From Owenweeksia sp048267305 (GTDB lineage: Bacteria; Bacteroidota; Bacteroidia; Flavobacteriales; Schleiferiaceae), in the NCBI GenBank assembly GCA_048267305.1, contig JBLWXT010000001.1, forward strand, positions 62,001 to 126,000: a DNA stretch of 64,000 nt, read 5' to 3'. Positions 26,233 through 33,687 of this stretch are shown here, piece after piece. Under the pieces are notes generated by a model. The model had not been told where the DNA came from, made no database searches, and saw only the letters and a list, made by a program, of their open reading frames with translations. The position numbers and the translations under genes were made by a program. Numbering within the stretch: the first letter of the stretch is position 1; each line of letters begins with the position of its first letter.

Positions 26233-27711
26233 CTATGTGACGGTCAATCCCGAATGAATCTTTCTCCCCACCCGTACTATTATTTCAACAATCTCTTTAA
26301 TGTCCTTTTCGGAAGTTCTGAAATTTACAATACAGGCTCTTAAGCAGTATTTTTCAAAAACAATGGCATTGGATAAAAATACTTCTCCACCCGTTTGTAG
26401 CTCATTCAATACACCTTCGTTTAGTTTATTGAGATACTCATTGTCTTTAGTCTTCTCTGATGGGATATATCTGAAAGTGGTAATACTTAAATTTTGAGAT
26501 ACCGCTTCCAGTTCAGGGTGGTTTTCGGCTAATCCGTATAACATTTTGGAGAGCTCAATATCTTGGCTGATTAGTTTTTTATAACCACTTCGTCCTATCT
26601 GTTGCAACATCAGCCAAACCTTTAAAGCCCTGAAGCCCCGTGAGTTTTGAAGTCCATACTCATAAAAGTTTTGAGCTACTTCATCTCCGCTATTGCTAAA
26701 GTTATAGTACTCAGGGTGCGAACTATAGCTGTCGATTAAGTGCTGAGGATTTTTGACCAAAGTGCATCCTGCTTCAAGCGGACTGTACAACCACTTGTGT
26801 GGATCTATTGCAATAGAGTCGGCTTCCTTAATGCCTTCAAACAAATTCTTGAGTTTTGGAATAACTGCGGCAGGCACACCGTAAGCGCCATCAATATGAA
26901 ACCACAAGTTGTGTTTTTGGCAGGTGGCTGCTATGGCTTTCAAATTATCAACTACACCAGTGCTAACATCGCCAGCGGTACCAATTACCATTAAGGGTTT
27001 GCAGCCTTTTTCTAAGTCTTCATTAATAGTGGTTTCCAAAGCTTGCATATCCATTTTGTTGGAGGCATCGGTTTGTATCCATCTCACGGACTTAGTGCCT
27101 AACCCAAATAGAATCACCGCTTTTTCAATCCAGGTGTGAGTGGTTTTAGAGCAGTAAACAGTTAGTTTGTTTGATTCGCTTTGAATACCATCTTCCTTAA
27201 CACTCTTTGGCGCCTTGGCTGTTCTTGCGGCTAAAAAGGCAGTGAAGTTTGCCATGTTTCCACCACTGACTAATATGCCGCCATAATCTGGTGACACCCC
27301 AATAAATTCGCACAGCCATCTTATGGTTTGCTTTTCAATTTCAGTGGCCATGGGGCTTAAAATGTGGGCCCCAACATTGGGATTAATGGAGGCAGCAAGC
27401 AGATCAGCTAAGGCACCAATGGGGGCGGCAGACGATGTGATGTAGCCAAAAAAGCGGGGGTGGCCATTAAGTAAGGAGTGGTTGAATAACAGGTCAGTTG
27501 CTTTAGAAATCAGCTCAGTGGCCGGCTGTCCGTTTTCCGGTAGGGATATATTCCCCAGTATACTTTGTAGCTGGCTGGCACTTTCATTTGGCGCAACAGG
27601 CTTTTCATCTATTGAACTGATGAAATTTGAAATATCATCAACTAGCTGATATCCAATTTTCCGAAATTCTTCCTTATCCATTGTGATAGAGGACTTTCTG
27701 ATTTCTGACAT
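26233..27711 (-). CDS. PLP-dependent decarboxylase, aromatic-L-amino-acid decarboxylase family
   Basis: 492 residues, typical for group II decarboxylases. Seen in order are HPRFFGYITSSAAPIGAL, GGILVSGGNMANFTAFLAAR, GTAGDVSTGVVDNL, the cofactor-binding HIDGAYGVPA, and AIDPHKWLYSPLEAG with the Schiff-base lysine at about Lys306. The family removes the carboxylate of an amino acid such as Trp, Phe, Tyr, DOPA or Glu; the GYITSS and HKWLYSPLEAG sequences favour the DDC/aromatic branch, but substrate cannot be fixed. It is cytoplasmic. A tail fragment of a relative lies 0.9 kb downstream. Confidence 0.9.
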   Translation of the reverse strand: MSEIRKSSITMDKEEFRKIGYQLVDDISNFISSIDEKPVAPNESASQLQSILGNISLPENGQPATELISKATDLLFNHSLLNGHPRFFGYITSSAAPIGALADLLAASINPNVGAHILSPMATEIEKQTIRWLCEFIGVSPDYGGILVSGGNMANFTAFLAARTAKAPKSVKEDGIQSESNKLTVYCSKTTHTWIEKAVILFGLGTKSVRWIQTDASNKMDMQALETTINEDLEKGCKPLMVIGTAGDVSTGVVDNLKAIAATCQKHNLWFHIDGAYGVPAAVIPKLKNLFEGIKEADSIAIDPHKWLYSPLEAGCTLVKNPQHLIDSYSSHPEYYNFSNSGDEVAQNFYEYGLQNSRGFRALKVWLMLQQIGRSGYKKLISQDIELSKMLYGLAENHPELEAVSQNLSITTFRYIPSEKTKDNEYLNKLNEGVLNELQTGGEVFLSNAIVFEKYCLRACIVNFRTSEKDIKEIVEIIVRVGRKIHSGLTVT

Positions 27712-27936
27712 AGTGTTGCTTTTTGCAGATGCGTTTCAGGCCGTTTGTAAATTCAAGGCAAGGAAATAAATATTTGAGATAAAGCAGTTGCGGCTATCTG
27801 CCTAAGCTACTATAATTGCAACAGATGGGCTTAACAACCGCGTTTAGCGGGAAGGATGTTGACTTGTAAATAGGGTGTGGATTTAGAGTGCTTAAGGCCA
27901 TGAGAGTTGTTGGGCTATGGCATTTTTAAATTTCTT

Positions 27937-27944
27937 TAGTTTTG
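27937..27944 (+). promoter_or_regulatory. Bacteroidota -7-like promoter element
   Basis: TAGTTTTG fits TAnnTTTG, 13 bp before the nitroreductase ATG, with TTG 24 bp upstream as a loose -33 element. Confidence 0.4.
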
Positions 27945-27957
27945 GAAAAACTTCGTT

Positions 27958-28623
27958 ATGACCAAGAACCATCCTTTCATTCCACTAAAGCATCAACCTG
28001 TTTCTTCCGAAGATGTATTGAATCGGAGTCTACAGTTTTATCAGGAGATGGATAAACGGAGGAGTTGCAGGTATTTTACGGACGAGCCGGTGGATAAGGC
28101 GGTGATTGAGAACATTATTAAAACGGCAGCTTCCGCGCCAAGTGGGGCCCACAAACAACCGTGGACGTTTGTTGCAGTGCAGGACCCTGCCATTAAAAGG
28201 GCTATTCGCATTGCTGCCGAAAAGGAGGAAAAGGACTTTTATGAGCATCGCGCCACGGAGGAGTGGCTTGCTGATTTGGCACCCATAGGTACTGATTGGC
28301 AAAAGCCCTTTTTGGAAACGGCTCCCTGGCTAATAGTTGTTTTCAGGAAAACCTGGAATGACGGCCCCAGTGGGAAATCTAAAAACTACTATGTGCAGGA
28401 GAGTGTGGGTATAGCTTGTGGTTTTTTGATTTCAGCCATTCATCAGGCGGGTTTGGTAACACTTACCCATACTCCCAGCCCAATGAATTTCCTGACTGAT
28501 ATCCTGAAGAGGCCAGATAATGAAAAGCCGTTTTTGCTGTTGCCTGTTGGGCAACCAGCTCCTGATGCTACCGTACCAGATTTAGCGAGGAAGGGTTTAG
28601 AGGAAATGTCGGTGTGGATGTGA
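27958..28623 (+). CDS. Nitroreductase-family FMN oxidoreductase
   Basis: 221 residues. RRSCRYFTDEPVDKAVIENI and TAASAPSGAHKQPWTFVAV form the FMN-phosphate-binding start of the nitroreductase fold; the C-terminal half has ESVGIACGFLISAIHQAGLVTLTHTPSPM and ends with LLPVGQPAPDATVP. The SGAHKQPW variant and the overall layout resemble the iodotyrosine-dehalogenase-like subgroup rather than classical NfsB. It is a cytoplasmic dimeric enzyme using NAD(P)H; substrate unknown. A WYL regulator is encoded 308 bp downstream. Confidence 0.9.
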   Translation: MTKNHPFIPLKHQPVSSEDVLNRSLQFYQEMDKRRSCRYFTDEPVDKAVIENIIKTAASAPSGAHKQPWTFVAVQDPAIKRAIRIAAEKEEKDFYEHRATEEWLADLAPIGTDWQKPFLETAPWLIVVFRKTWNDGPSGKSKNYYVQESVGIACGFLISAIHQAGLVTLTHTPSPMNFLTDILKRPDNEKPFLLLPVGQPAPDATVPDLARKGLEEMSVWM

Positions 28624-28858
28624 TTATGGTTTTTTCATAATTTTTATTACCCTTCGACTATCTCTCAGGGTGACGGGCTTTTGGATTAGCGGCCTTGTTT
28701 GGTGCCATTGCGAAACCCATGACTGGCATTTTAGAGGTTTTGTACGAAAACAAGGTTGAGAGTTTCGATGAAATGAGAAGCCAGCGAGTGGAGCATAGTG
28801 GAACGCTTAGGGCTTCGGGAGAAAGTTGAAACCGTAGTTTTCAAGAAATCTATAAGAA

Positions 28859-28892
28859 GCCTTGACTTTTTTGGTTCTTTTTGCGTCAAGGC
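28859..28892. repeat. Palindromic intergenic element (REP-like)
   Basis: GCCTTGAC (28859-28866) and GTCAAGGC (28885-28892) enclose an 18-nt T-rich loop in the 308-bp gap between nitroreductase and WYL genes. The same GTCAAGG/CCTTGAC core recurs in the repeats at 50.9 and 55.9 kb. The gap holds no gene. Confidence 0.45.
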
Positions 28893-28931
28893 AAAAACGC
28901 ACAGAAATATATTTAAAACCAAATTTCACTC

Positions 28932-29909
28932 ATGTCTCTCGATACCCCAAAACGCTTCGATAGAATCATCGCTATTTTGATTCAGCTGCAATCCAAAAGG
29001 ATTGTGAAGGCTCAAGATCTGGCCGATCGTTTTGAGGTGAGCCTGCGTACTATTTACCGCGACATCCGCACATTGGAGGCTTCTGGGGTGCCCATTGTAA
29101 GTGAAGCTGGCGTTGGCTATTCCATTATGGATGGCTATCGGTTACCTCCGGTAATGTTTAGCCGTGAGGAAGCCGGCAGCTTTGTAGCAGCGGAAAAACT
29201 GATGCAAAAGTTTACGGATAAATCGCTTGGCGCTTATTACGAATCGGCCATGTATAAGTTGAAATCGGTTTTGCGAGGTGCGGAGAAGGACTGGGTGAGT
29301 GTACTCGAAAATCAGGTTTTTGTAAACCCCGCTCAGGAGCTCTTCAACCATAAGGTGCCAAACTCCTTGGAAGTAATTTTTGAAAGCATTGCAGAAAGAA
29401 CACAGGTTTCATTGTGTTATGAGTCTTTTCATGCCAATGAACTTACCGACCGAAATATTGAGCCTGTAGGTCTCTTTCATGAAAATAATTTTTGGTACCT
29501 GATGGCATACTGCCATTTGCGAAAAGCTTACCGCCAGTTTCGAACCGATAGAATAATGGCTATTAAGCGGACTGACTACTCGTTTATCCGCGAGCATGGC
29601 CATGTAGACGATTATAGAAATAACCCAGTAGCAGGCCCGATGACTACAGTGAAAATACGGGTTGATAAAAAGGTAGCCCGCTTTTTACAAAATCATAGAA
29701 AATTCTACGGATTTGTTTCAGAAGAAGTACTTGGAGAGGAAGTGGAGATGGTTTTTAAAACTGCTCATGTAAATGATGGTTTTGCACGCTGGTACCTAAT
29801 GTTTGGTCAATATGCCACCATACTTGAGCCCGAAAGTTTAAGGGAAAGAGTTAAAGAGGTTCTTCTTAAAACTTTGGAAAAGGTTCAGTCGGGCAACTCC
29901 TCACAATGA
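28932..29909 (+). CDS. HTH/WYL-domain transcriptional regulator (YafY-like)
   Basis: 325 residues. The N-terminal HTH_11 domain (FDRIIAILIQLQSKRIVKAQDLADRFEVSLRTIYRDIRTLEASG, about 7-55) leads into a central helical part. The WYL domain (about 145-225; SLCYESFHANELTDRNIEPVGLFHENNFWYLMAYCHLRKAYRQFR) keeps the WYL-type strand as FWYLMAYC, and a WCX-type C-terminus follows (PMTTVKIRVDKKVARFL). WYL domains bind nucleic acid or nucleotide ligands and regulate transcription. Its last 25 bp overlap the convergent small gene on the other strand. Target unknown. Confidence 0.9.
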   Translation: MSLDTPKRFDRIIAILIQLQSKRIVKAQDLADRFEVSLRTIYRDIRTLEASGVPIVSEAGVGYSIMDGYRLPPVMFSREEAGSFVAAEKLMQKFTDKSLGAYYESAMYKLKSVLRGAEKDWVSVLENQVFVNPAQELFNHKVPNSLEVIFESIAERTQVSLCYESFHANELTDRNIEPVGLFHENNFWYLMAYCHLRKAYRQFRTDRIMAIKRTDYSFIREHGHVDDYRNNPVAGPMTTVKIRVDKKVARFLQNHRKFYGFVSEEVLGEEVEMVFKTAHVNDGFARWYLMFGQYATILEPESLRERVKEVLLKTLEKVQSGNSSQ

Positions 29910-30109
29910 TGTCCTCGGGAATTAAGAAGAGACTGAACGGTATCAATGCTCAAGGAGTGGGATTCAACCCGGAGGATGTTGTCGCAATCCTCCAGGTCAA
30001 AATTCCATTTTTCATTATCCGTCATCAGTTTATTCAGGGCAATACGAAGGCTTTCAGCTTGCTCCGCATTTTCTACGCTGGTTTTAAATACCAGTACCTG
30101 CTTATTCAT
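29885..30109 (-). CDS. Small conserved-looking protein, HMA-like fold
   Basis: The start is set at the ATG at 30109 (MNKQVLVFKTSVENAEQ); a longer frame overlaps the DinB gene upstream. The 74-residue product has a beta-alpha-beta-beta-alpha-beta pattern typical of ferredoxin-like or heavy-metal-associated domains, but lacks the CxxC of metal carriers. It lies 17 bp behind the DinB gene, suggesting one transcript. Function unknown. Confidence 0.65.
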   Translation of the reverse strand: MNKQVLVFKTSVENAEQAESLRIALNKLMTDNEKWNFDLEDCDNILRVESHSLSIDTVQSLLNSRGHHCEELPD

Positions 30110-30126
30110 AATGATAGAAGAGTTTA

Positions 30127-30624
30127 TCATCTCTCCCAAAAGAATGGTGGCGTAACTTCTAAGGCACGTAAATACACATAGCCTTGACCACGGTGGTGAA
30201 TTTCATTATCGATGAAGTAGAATACATGTGAAATACCCGTTCCGTGATATTGCCCAAAAAGGGTGGCTTCTTCCTGAAACCTGTCCAGGGGAATCTGCTT
30301 CCAGTATTTGTTAAGGTCTTCAGTAGCTTCATCCCAAGCTTTAAGAATGTTGGCTTTCTTATTTCCGTGGTCAAAATGCTCTTTTAGTTCACCTGATGTG
30401 CCCGATACAATTTCCTTAAGCCCGGGGGCTGCAATGCCAAGTAGTTCCATGCTAATCTCCGCAAAGGTGCGCATGCCACCAATTGAAAATTCAAAAAATT
30501 CCTTTTCAGGGAAGGCTTCAATCACTCTCCGTGTTAGGGCCCTGTGGCCTTGCCAGTGCTTTAATAATTCTTCAGCGGTAAGTACAGTTTTTAGCTGTGG
30601 TGCTTCCTTTGTTTGGGTATTCAT
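30127..30624 (-). CDS. DinB-family protein
   Basis: 165 residues with the DinB four-helix bundle: LLKHWQGHRALTRRVIEAFPE, FSIGGMRTFAEISMELLGIAAPG, LFGQYHGTGISHVFYFIDNEIHHRGQGYVYLRALE. The histidines of EIHHRGQG and HWQGH are candidate metal ligands. Unlike the Tat-exported DinB protein at 19 kb it has no signal and is cytoplasmic. It heads a two-gene unit with the small protein downstream. Substrate unknown; some family members are thiol transferases. Confidence 0.85.
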   Translation of the reverse strand: MNTQTKEAPQLKTVLTAEELLKHWQGHRALTRRVIEAFPEKEFFEFSIGGMRTFAEISMELLGIAAPGLKEIVSGTSGELKEHFDHGNKKANILKAWDEATEDLNKYWKQIPLDRFQEEATLFGQYHGTGISHVFYFIDNEIHHRGQGYVYLRALEVTPPFFWER

Positions 30625-30715
30625 AATTAGGATGTTTTATTATTTACACCAAAATTATTGCGGGCAGGTGACAGCAGTGTGTCAGTAGGGATTTGGAAAT
30701 TGGAAATAATTCAAA

Positions 30716-30751
30716 TAAAAAGACCTGTCAGGATTTAAAAGCTTGACAGGT
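30716..30751 (-). terminator. Hairpin terminator
   Basis: ACCTGTCA / TGACAGGT stem with a 13-nt loop, followed on the minus strand by TCTTTTTATTTG. It probably ends transcription from the T9SS beta-helix gene about 290 bp upstream. The rest of the 414-bp gap shows no gene. Confidence 0.6.
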
Positions 30752-31038
30752 ACTTTTGCTTATTCAGCTTAAAATCCTTTTCCGGAAAGGTTTTAAGGAA
30801 TTTAATGATTTACAAAATAAGAAGTGGTCGAACATAGGTCAAACAAAATATGAAAGATCATTTTTAAAATAATTACCTAATACTGTTGATGTTTCCATTA
30901 CTCATTTCAACACAATCGTTATTAACGCTGCTGTTATCCAATTTTCGCTTAAATCGATTCACATTATCTACAAGAGACAGTGCGTCTTTGCTCAAATTTA
31001 TTATTAAGCTATAAAAGATTTTAAACAAGCATGCAGAC

Positions 31039-33510
31039 TCACTGCTTGATAAAACGAACAATACCAACCTGGCCATCAGAACTAGCTTTTAGCAAATAAA
31101 CCCCAGATGGAAGTCCTTCTGTATTCAACTGGAAGGAATTCAGTCCAATTTGTTCAAAAATTGTTGGAACTACCTGACCTACACTGTTGAGTATTTCAAG
31201 ATGCGAATTGGCAAACCCAGAACCTACCTCCAGTGATAAAATTTCACGCACCGGATTAGGATAAACAGAAAGTAACTTCTTGAACCGCTCAAGTTGTGAA
31301 AAACGGTTGAAGTTATAAGGGTTGCTAAAAGTGCTACAGCCACTGCTATCAGTTACCCGTAATGTATAAGAACCATTCTGTAGTGCCACCCAGAAGGTAT
31401 CTATGGCCGTTGCAATCGGGCTGCCATTTACAGTCCATTGATAGGTGTCCCAACGGTCGTCCACATACAGCGTATCAAAAACCAATTGTACAATAGGTTG
31501 AGCTACATAATGCACACTTACTTCCACCTCCGCACTATCCTTGCAGCCGCTCAAAAAATTCACCACGGCTTTTATCTTTACAATACTGTCAGGGCTTGCC
31601 CAGGCACTGTTGCCATTAATTCCAGAAATAGCGGATTGTGGCGACCACTGTACGGACTGAATGGCATCGGGAGAATTTACGCTTAAAAGAACGCTGTCAC
31701 CAAAACAAATAGTGGTGTCATTGGAAATGGACAATACGGGCAAGGCGGTTTTTGGATAAATGGTAATGGAATCCATTTGGCGGCAAGCCCCTCCATCTGA
31801 TATTTCTAAATAGTAGGTGGCCGGCAGGGCAGCAGGGCAGACCGTTTGCACACCTCCACCCCCTATTTGTCCGGTACTTTCGTTCCACACCAGCTGAAAA
31901 AGGGTACTGTCCAGTGAAACGGAAAGGGTAGCGCACCCGCCCAGGCAAAGGGAATCCAGGCTGGAAATTAACTGATAGGGCGGCAGGGCCAAAGAATCAA
32001 TTATAACCAATATGGTATCGGTATTACTACCCTTGGAATTGGTGGCGGTAACCCAGTAGTTGCCCGTGCTGTCTATCAAAATGCTTTGGGTGGTATCGCC
32101 TGTGCTCCAGATAAACTGCGAGCCGGGATTGCCAGCGTTTAGCTCCACGCTTTCGCAAACGGTGCTATCTATCGGAAAGCGGACCACAGGCGGATTGATG
32201 AATTCGTAAGGGCCAATGTCAGGAAACTTGGGGTCGCGGAAGTTGCCCAGAATATCTTTGGAGATGCGCGGGAAAAAGTACCCACCGCTGTCAATTTGTG
32301 GGGCATGAGAAAGGCCGGGGATGAGCGCGTCAAACATGGGCAGGGCAAAGATCGAATTGGAATCGCGTCCGCTCTGCTGCAACTGGGCCAGGCTTGAATC
32401 AAGTGGAGAAATAGCCCCAGTGGTGTAAAGCAGGTTGTAATCCGTGGGGTACGCGCAATTATCGAACAGGTAGCCCCCGCTCTCATTTACAATAATGTTG
32501 TTGTAGATGCGGGTGCCCGCCAGGTCACAGTTAAAACTTTTGAATACAGCATTGTTGGGGTTTGGGCTTTTAAAAACAAAAGTGTTGTGAGCAACTACCG
32601 CCTTGCGTACGCTGCCCGAAAGAAAACCAAACGTAATGGCTGCATTATTTGTACTTAAATCTGTAGCTGTAATAATCACATTGTTTGCTATGTAGGCACT
32701 GTCCCTTGAACCCAGCCCAAGAAACTCAACAGCACGGTACTCTGAGTTTACGTCCCCAAAATCAATTAGGTTTCCATACATTTTAAAACCTTGGATGGTG
32801 CGAAGGGAAATGGCTCTGTTAATTCCAGAACGATCAAAAGTATCATAGAACCGGCAACCTACAATTTCAAAATTGCTAATGTCAGCGGCCCGCACGCCAT
32901 AACCGCCTGCATTAAAGATGCATTTCTCAAGGCGTATGTTATTTCGGGAACTAATACTTAAGCTAACAAAATCCTCCTCTGAACCAGTAAATAGACAATT
33001 TCTAATTAACAAATTGGAATCTGCAATTCCTGACATTAATGCATCATCATGTACAGTGTTTGTGTCACCACGGAACACACAATTTAGAAATTCAAAATCA
33101 TGTCCAAGGAAGACAATGACTGCTGCATCCGTCTTGTCACCCGCTTCAAAAGTTACATTTCTAAATCGTATAAACCGAGAGTAGTCCAATCCAACTGCCC
33201 GGTTTTGTGAAGTATTCTTGATTCCCTTAAGTACCACATCCGAGCTATCCCCGGTTTCAGATTGGAAGGTTACCCATGAAGTATCGGTAGCACCCGTTAT
33301 AGAATCGATGATTATATGACCCAAATAGGCGCCACTGCGGATGTTAAACGTAACCGGGCCGCTTATTCCAAAAGAGTCCAAAGCTGCATCGGCAAAGAAA
33401 AGATTAATGTAATCTGGGTTTGAGCCGCCAATGGTGTAAGTTCCAGAGAGGGGTTGCGCGTAACTAAAGGATGCAACAAAAAGGAAAAATAAAAAAGCAA
33501 TTTTGGACAT
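31039..33510 (-). CDS. Secreted beta-helix protein with T9SS type A tail
   Basis: 823 residues. The signal peptide ends near residue 18 (FVASFSYAQ). The N-terminal half (about 30-420) is a right-handed parallel beta-helix: short repeats rich in IRNCLF, LEKCIFNAG, GCRFYDTF, MYGNLIDFG and AHNTFVF steps. Ig/PKD-like domains follow with paired Cys (about 440-740; e.g. GSNTDTILVIIDS, GGACRQMDSITIYPK). The C-terminal T9SS type A signal is VYPNPVREILSLEV...LPSGVYLLKASS...IKQ. It is a predicted cell-surface or released protein, possibly glycan-binding or glycan-degrading, with no catalytic residues I can assign. It stands alone. Confidence 0.85.
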   Translation of the reverse strand: MSKIAFLFFLFVASFSYAQPLSGTYTIGGSNPDYINLFFADAALDSFGISGPVTFNIRSGAYLGHIIIDSITGATDTSWVTFQSETGDSSDVVLKGIKNTSQNRAVGLDYSRFIRFRNVTFEAGDKTDAAVIVFLGHDFEFLNCVFRGDTNTVHDDALMSGIADSNLLIRNCLFTGSEEDFVSLSISSRNNIRLEKCIFNAGGYGVRAADISNFEIVGCRFYDTFDRSGINRAISLRTIQGFKMYGNLIDFGDVNSEYRAVEFLGLGSRDSAYIANNVIITATDLSTNNAAITFGFLSGSVRKAVVAHNTFVFKSPNPNNAVFKSFNCDLAGTRIYNNIIVNESGGYLFDNCAYPTDYNLLYTTGAISPLDSSLAQLQQSGRDSNSIFALPMFDALIPGLSHAPQIDSGGYFFPRISKDILGNFRDPKFPDIGPYEFINPPVVRFPIDSTVCESVELNAGNPGSQFIWSTGDTTQSILIDSTGNYWVTATNSKGSNTDTILVIIDSLALPPYQLISSLDSLCLGGCATLSVSLDSTLFQLVWNESTGQIGGGGVQTVCPAALPATYYLEISDGGACRQMDSITIYPKTALPVLSISNDTTICFGDSVLLSVNSPDAIQSVQWSPQSAISGINGNSAWASPDSIVKIKAVVNFLSGCKDSAEVEVSVHYVAQPIVQLVFDTLYVDDRWDTYQWTVNGSPIATAIDTFWVALQNGSYTLRVTDSSGCSTFSNPYNFNRFSQLERFKKLLSVYPNPVREILSLEVGSGFANSHLEILNSVGQVVPTIFEQIGLNSFQLNTEGLPSGVYLLKASSDGQVGIVRFIKQ

Positions 33511-33687
33511 TGGGATTTTTTTTTATTACAACAAAATACTTGCCGAAAAAGCAACATTCCTCAAAGCACTGAAAGACAATAGTTTGTAAGATTATTCATA
33601 AATTTAACATAAAAAATCAATTATTTGTTTCAATAATAAATAGATTTATAAAGTCGTTCAGTTCTATACCAACGCTTTGTAACGCTT

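Noticed and set aside
30873..31076. 67-codon minus-strand frame after the T9SS beta-helix gene
   Set aside because: Its start lies inside the T9SS tail in another frame and it has no protein-like features.
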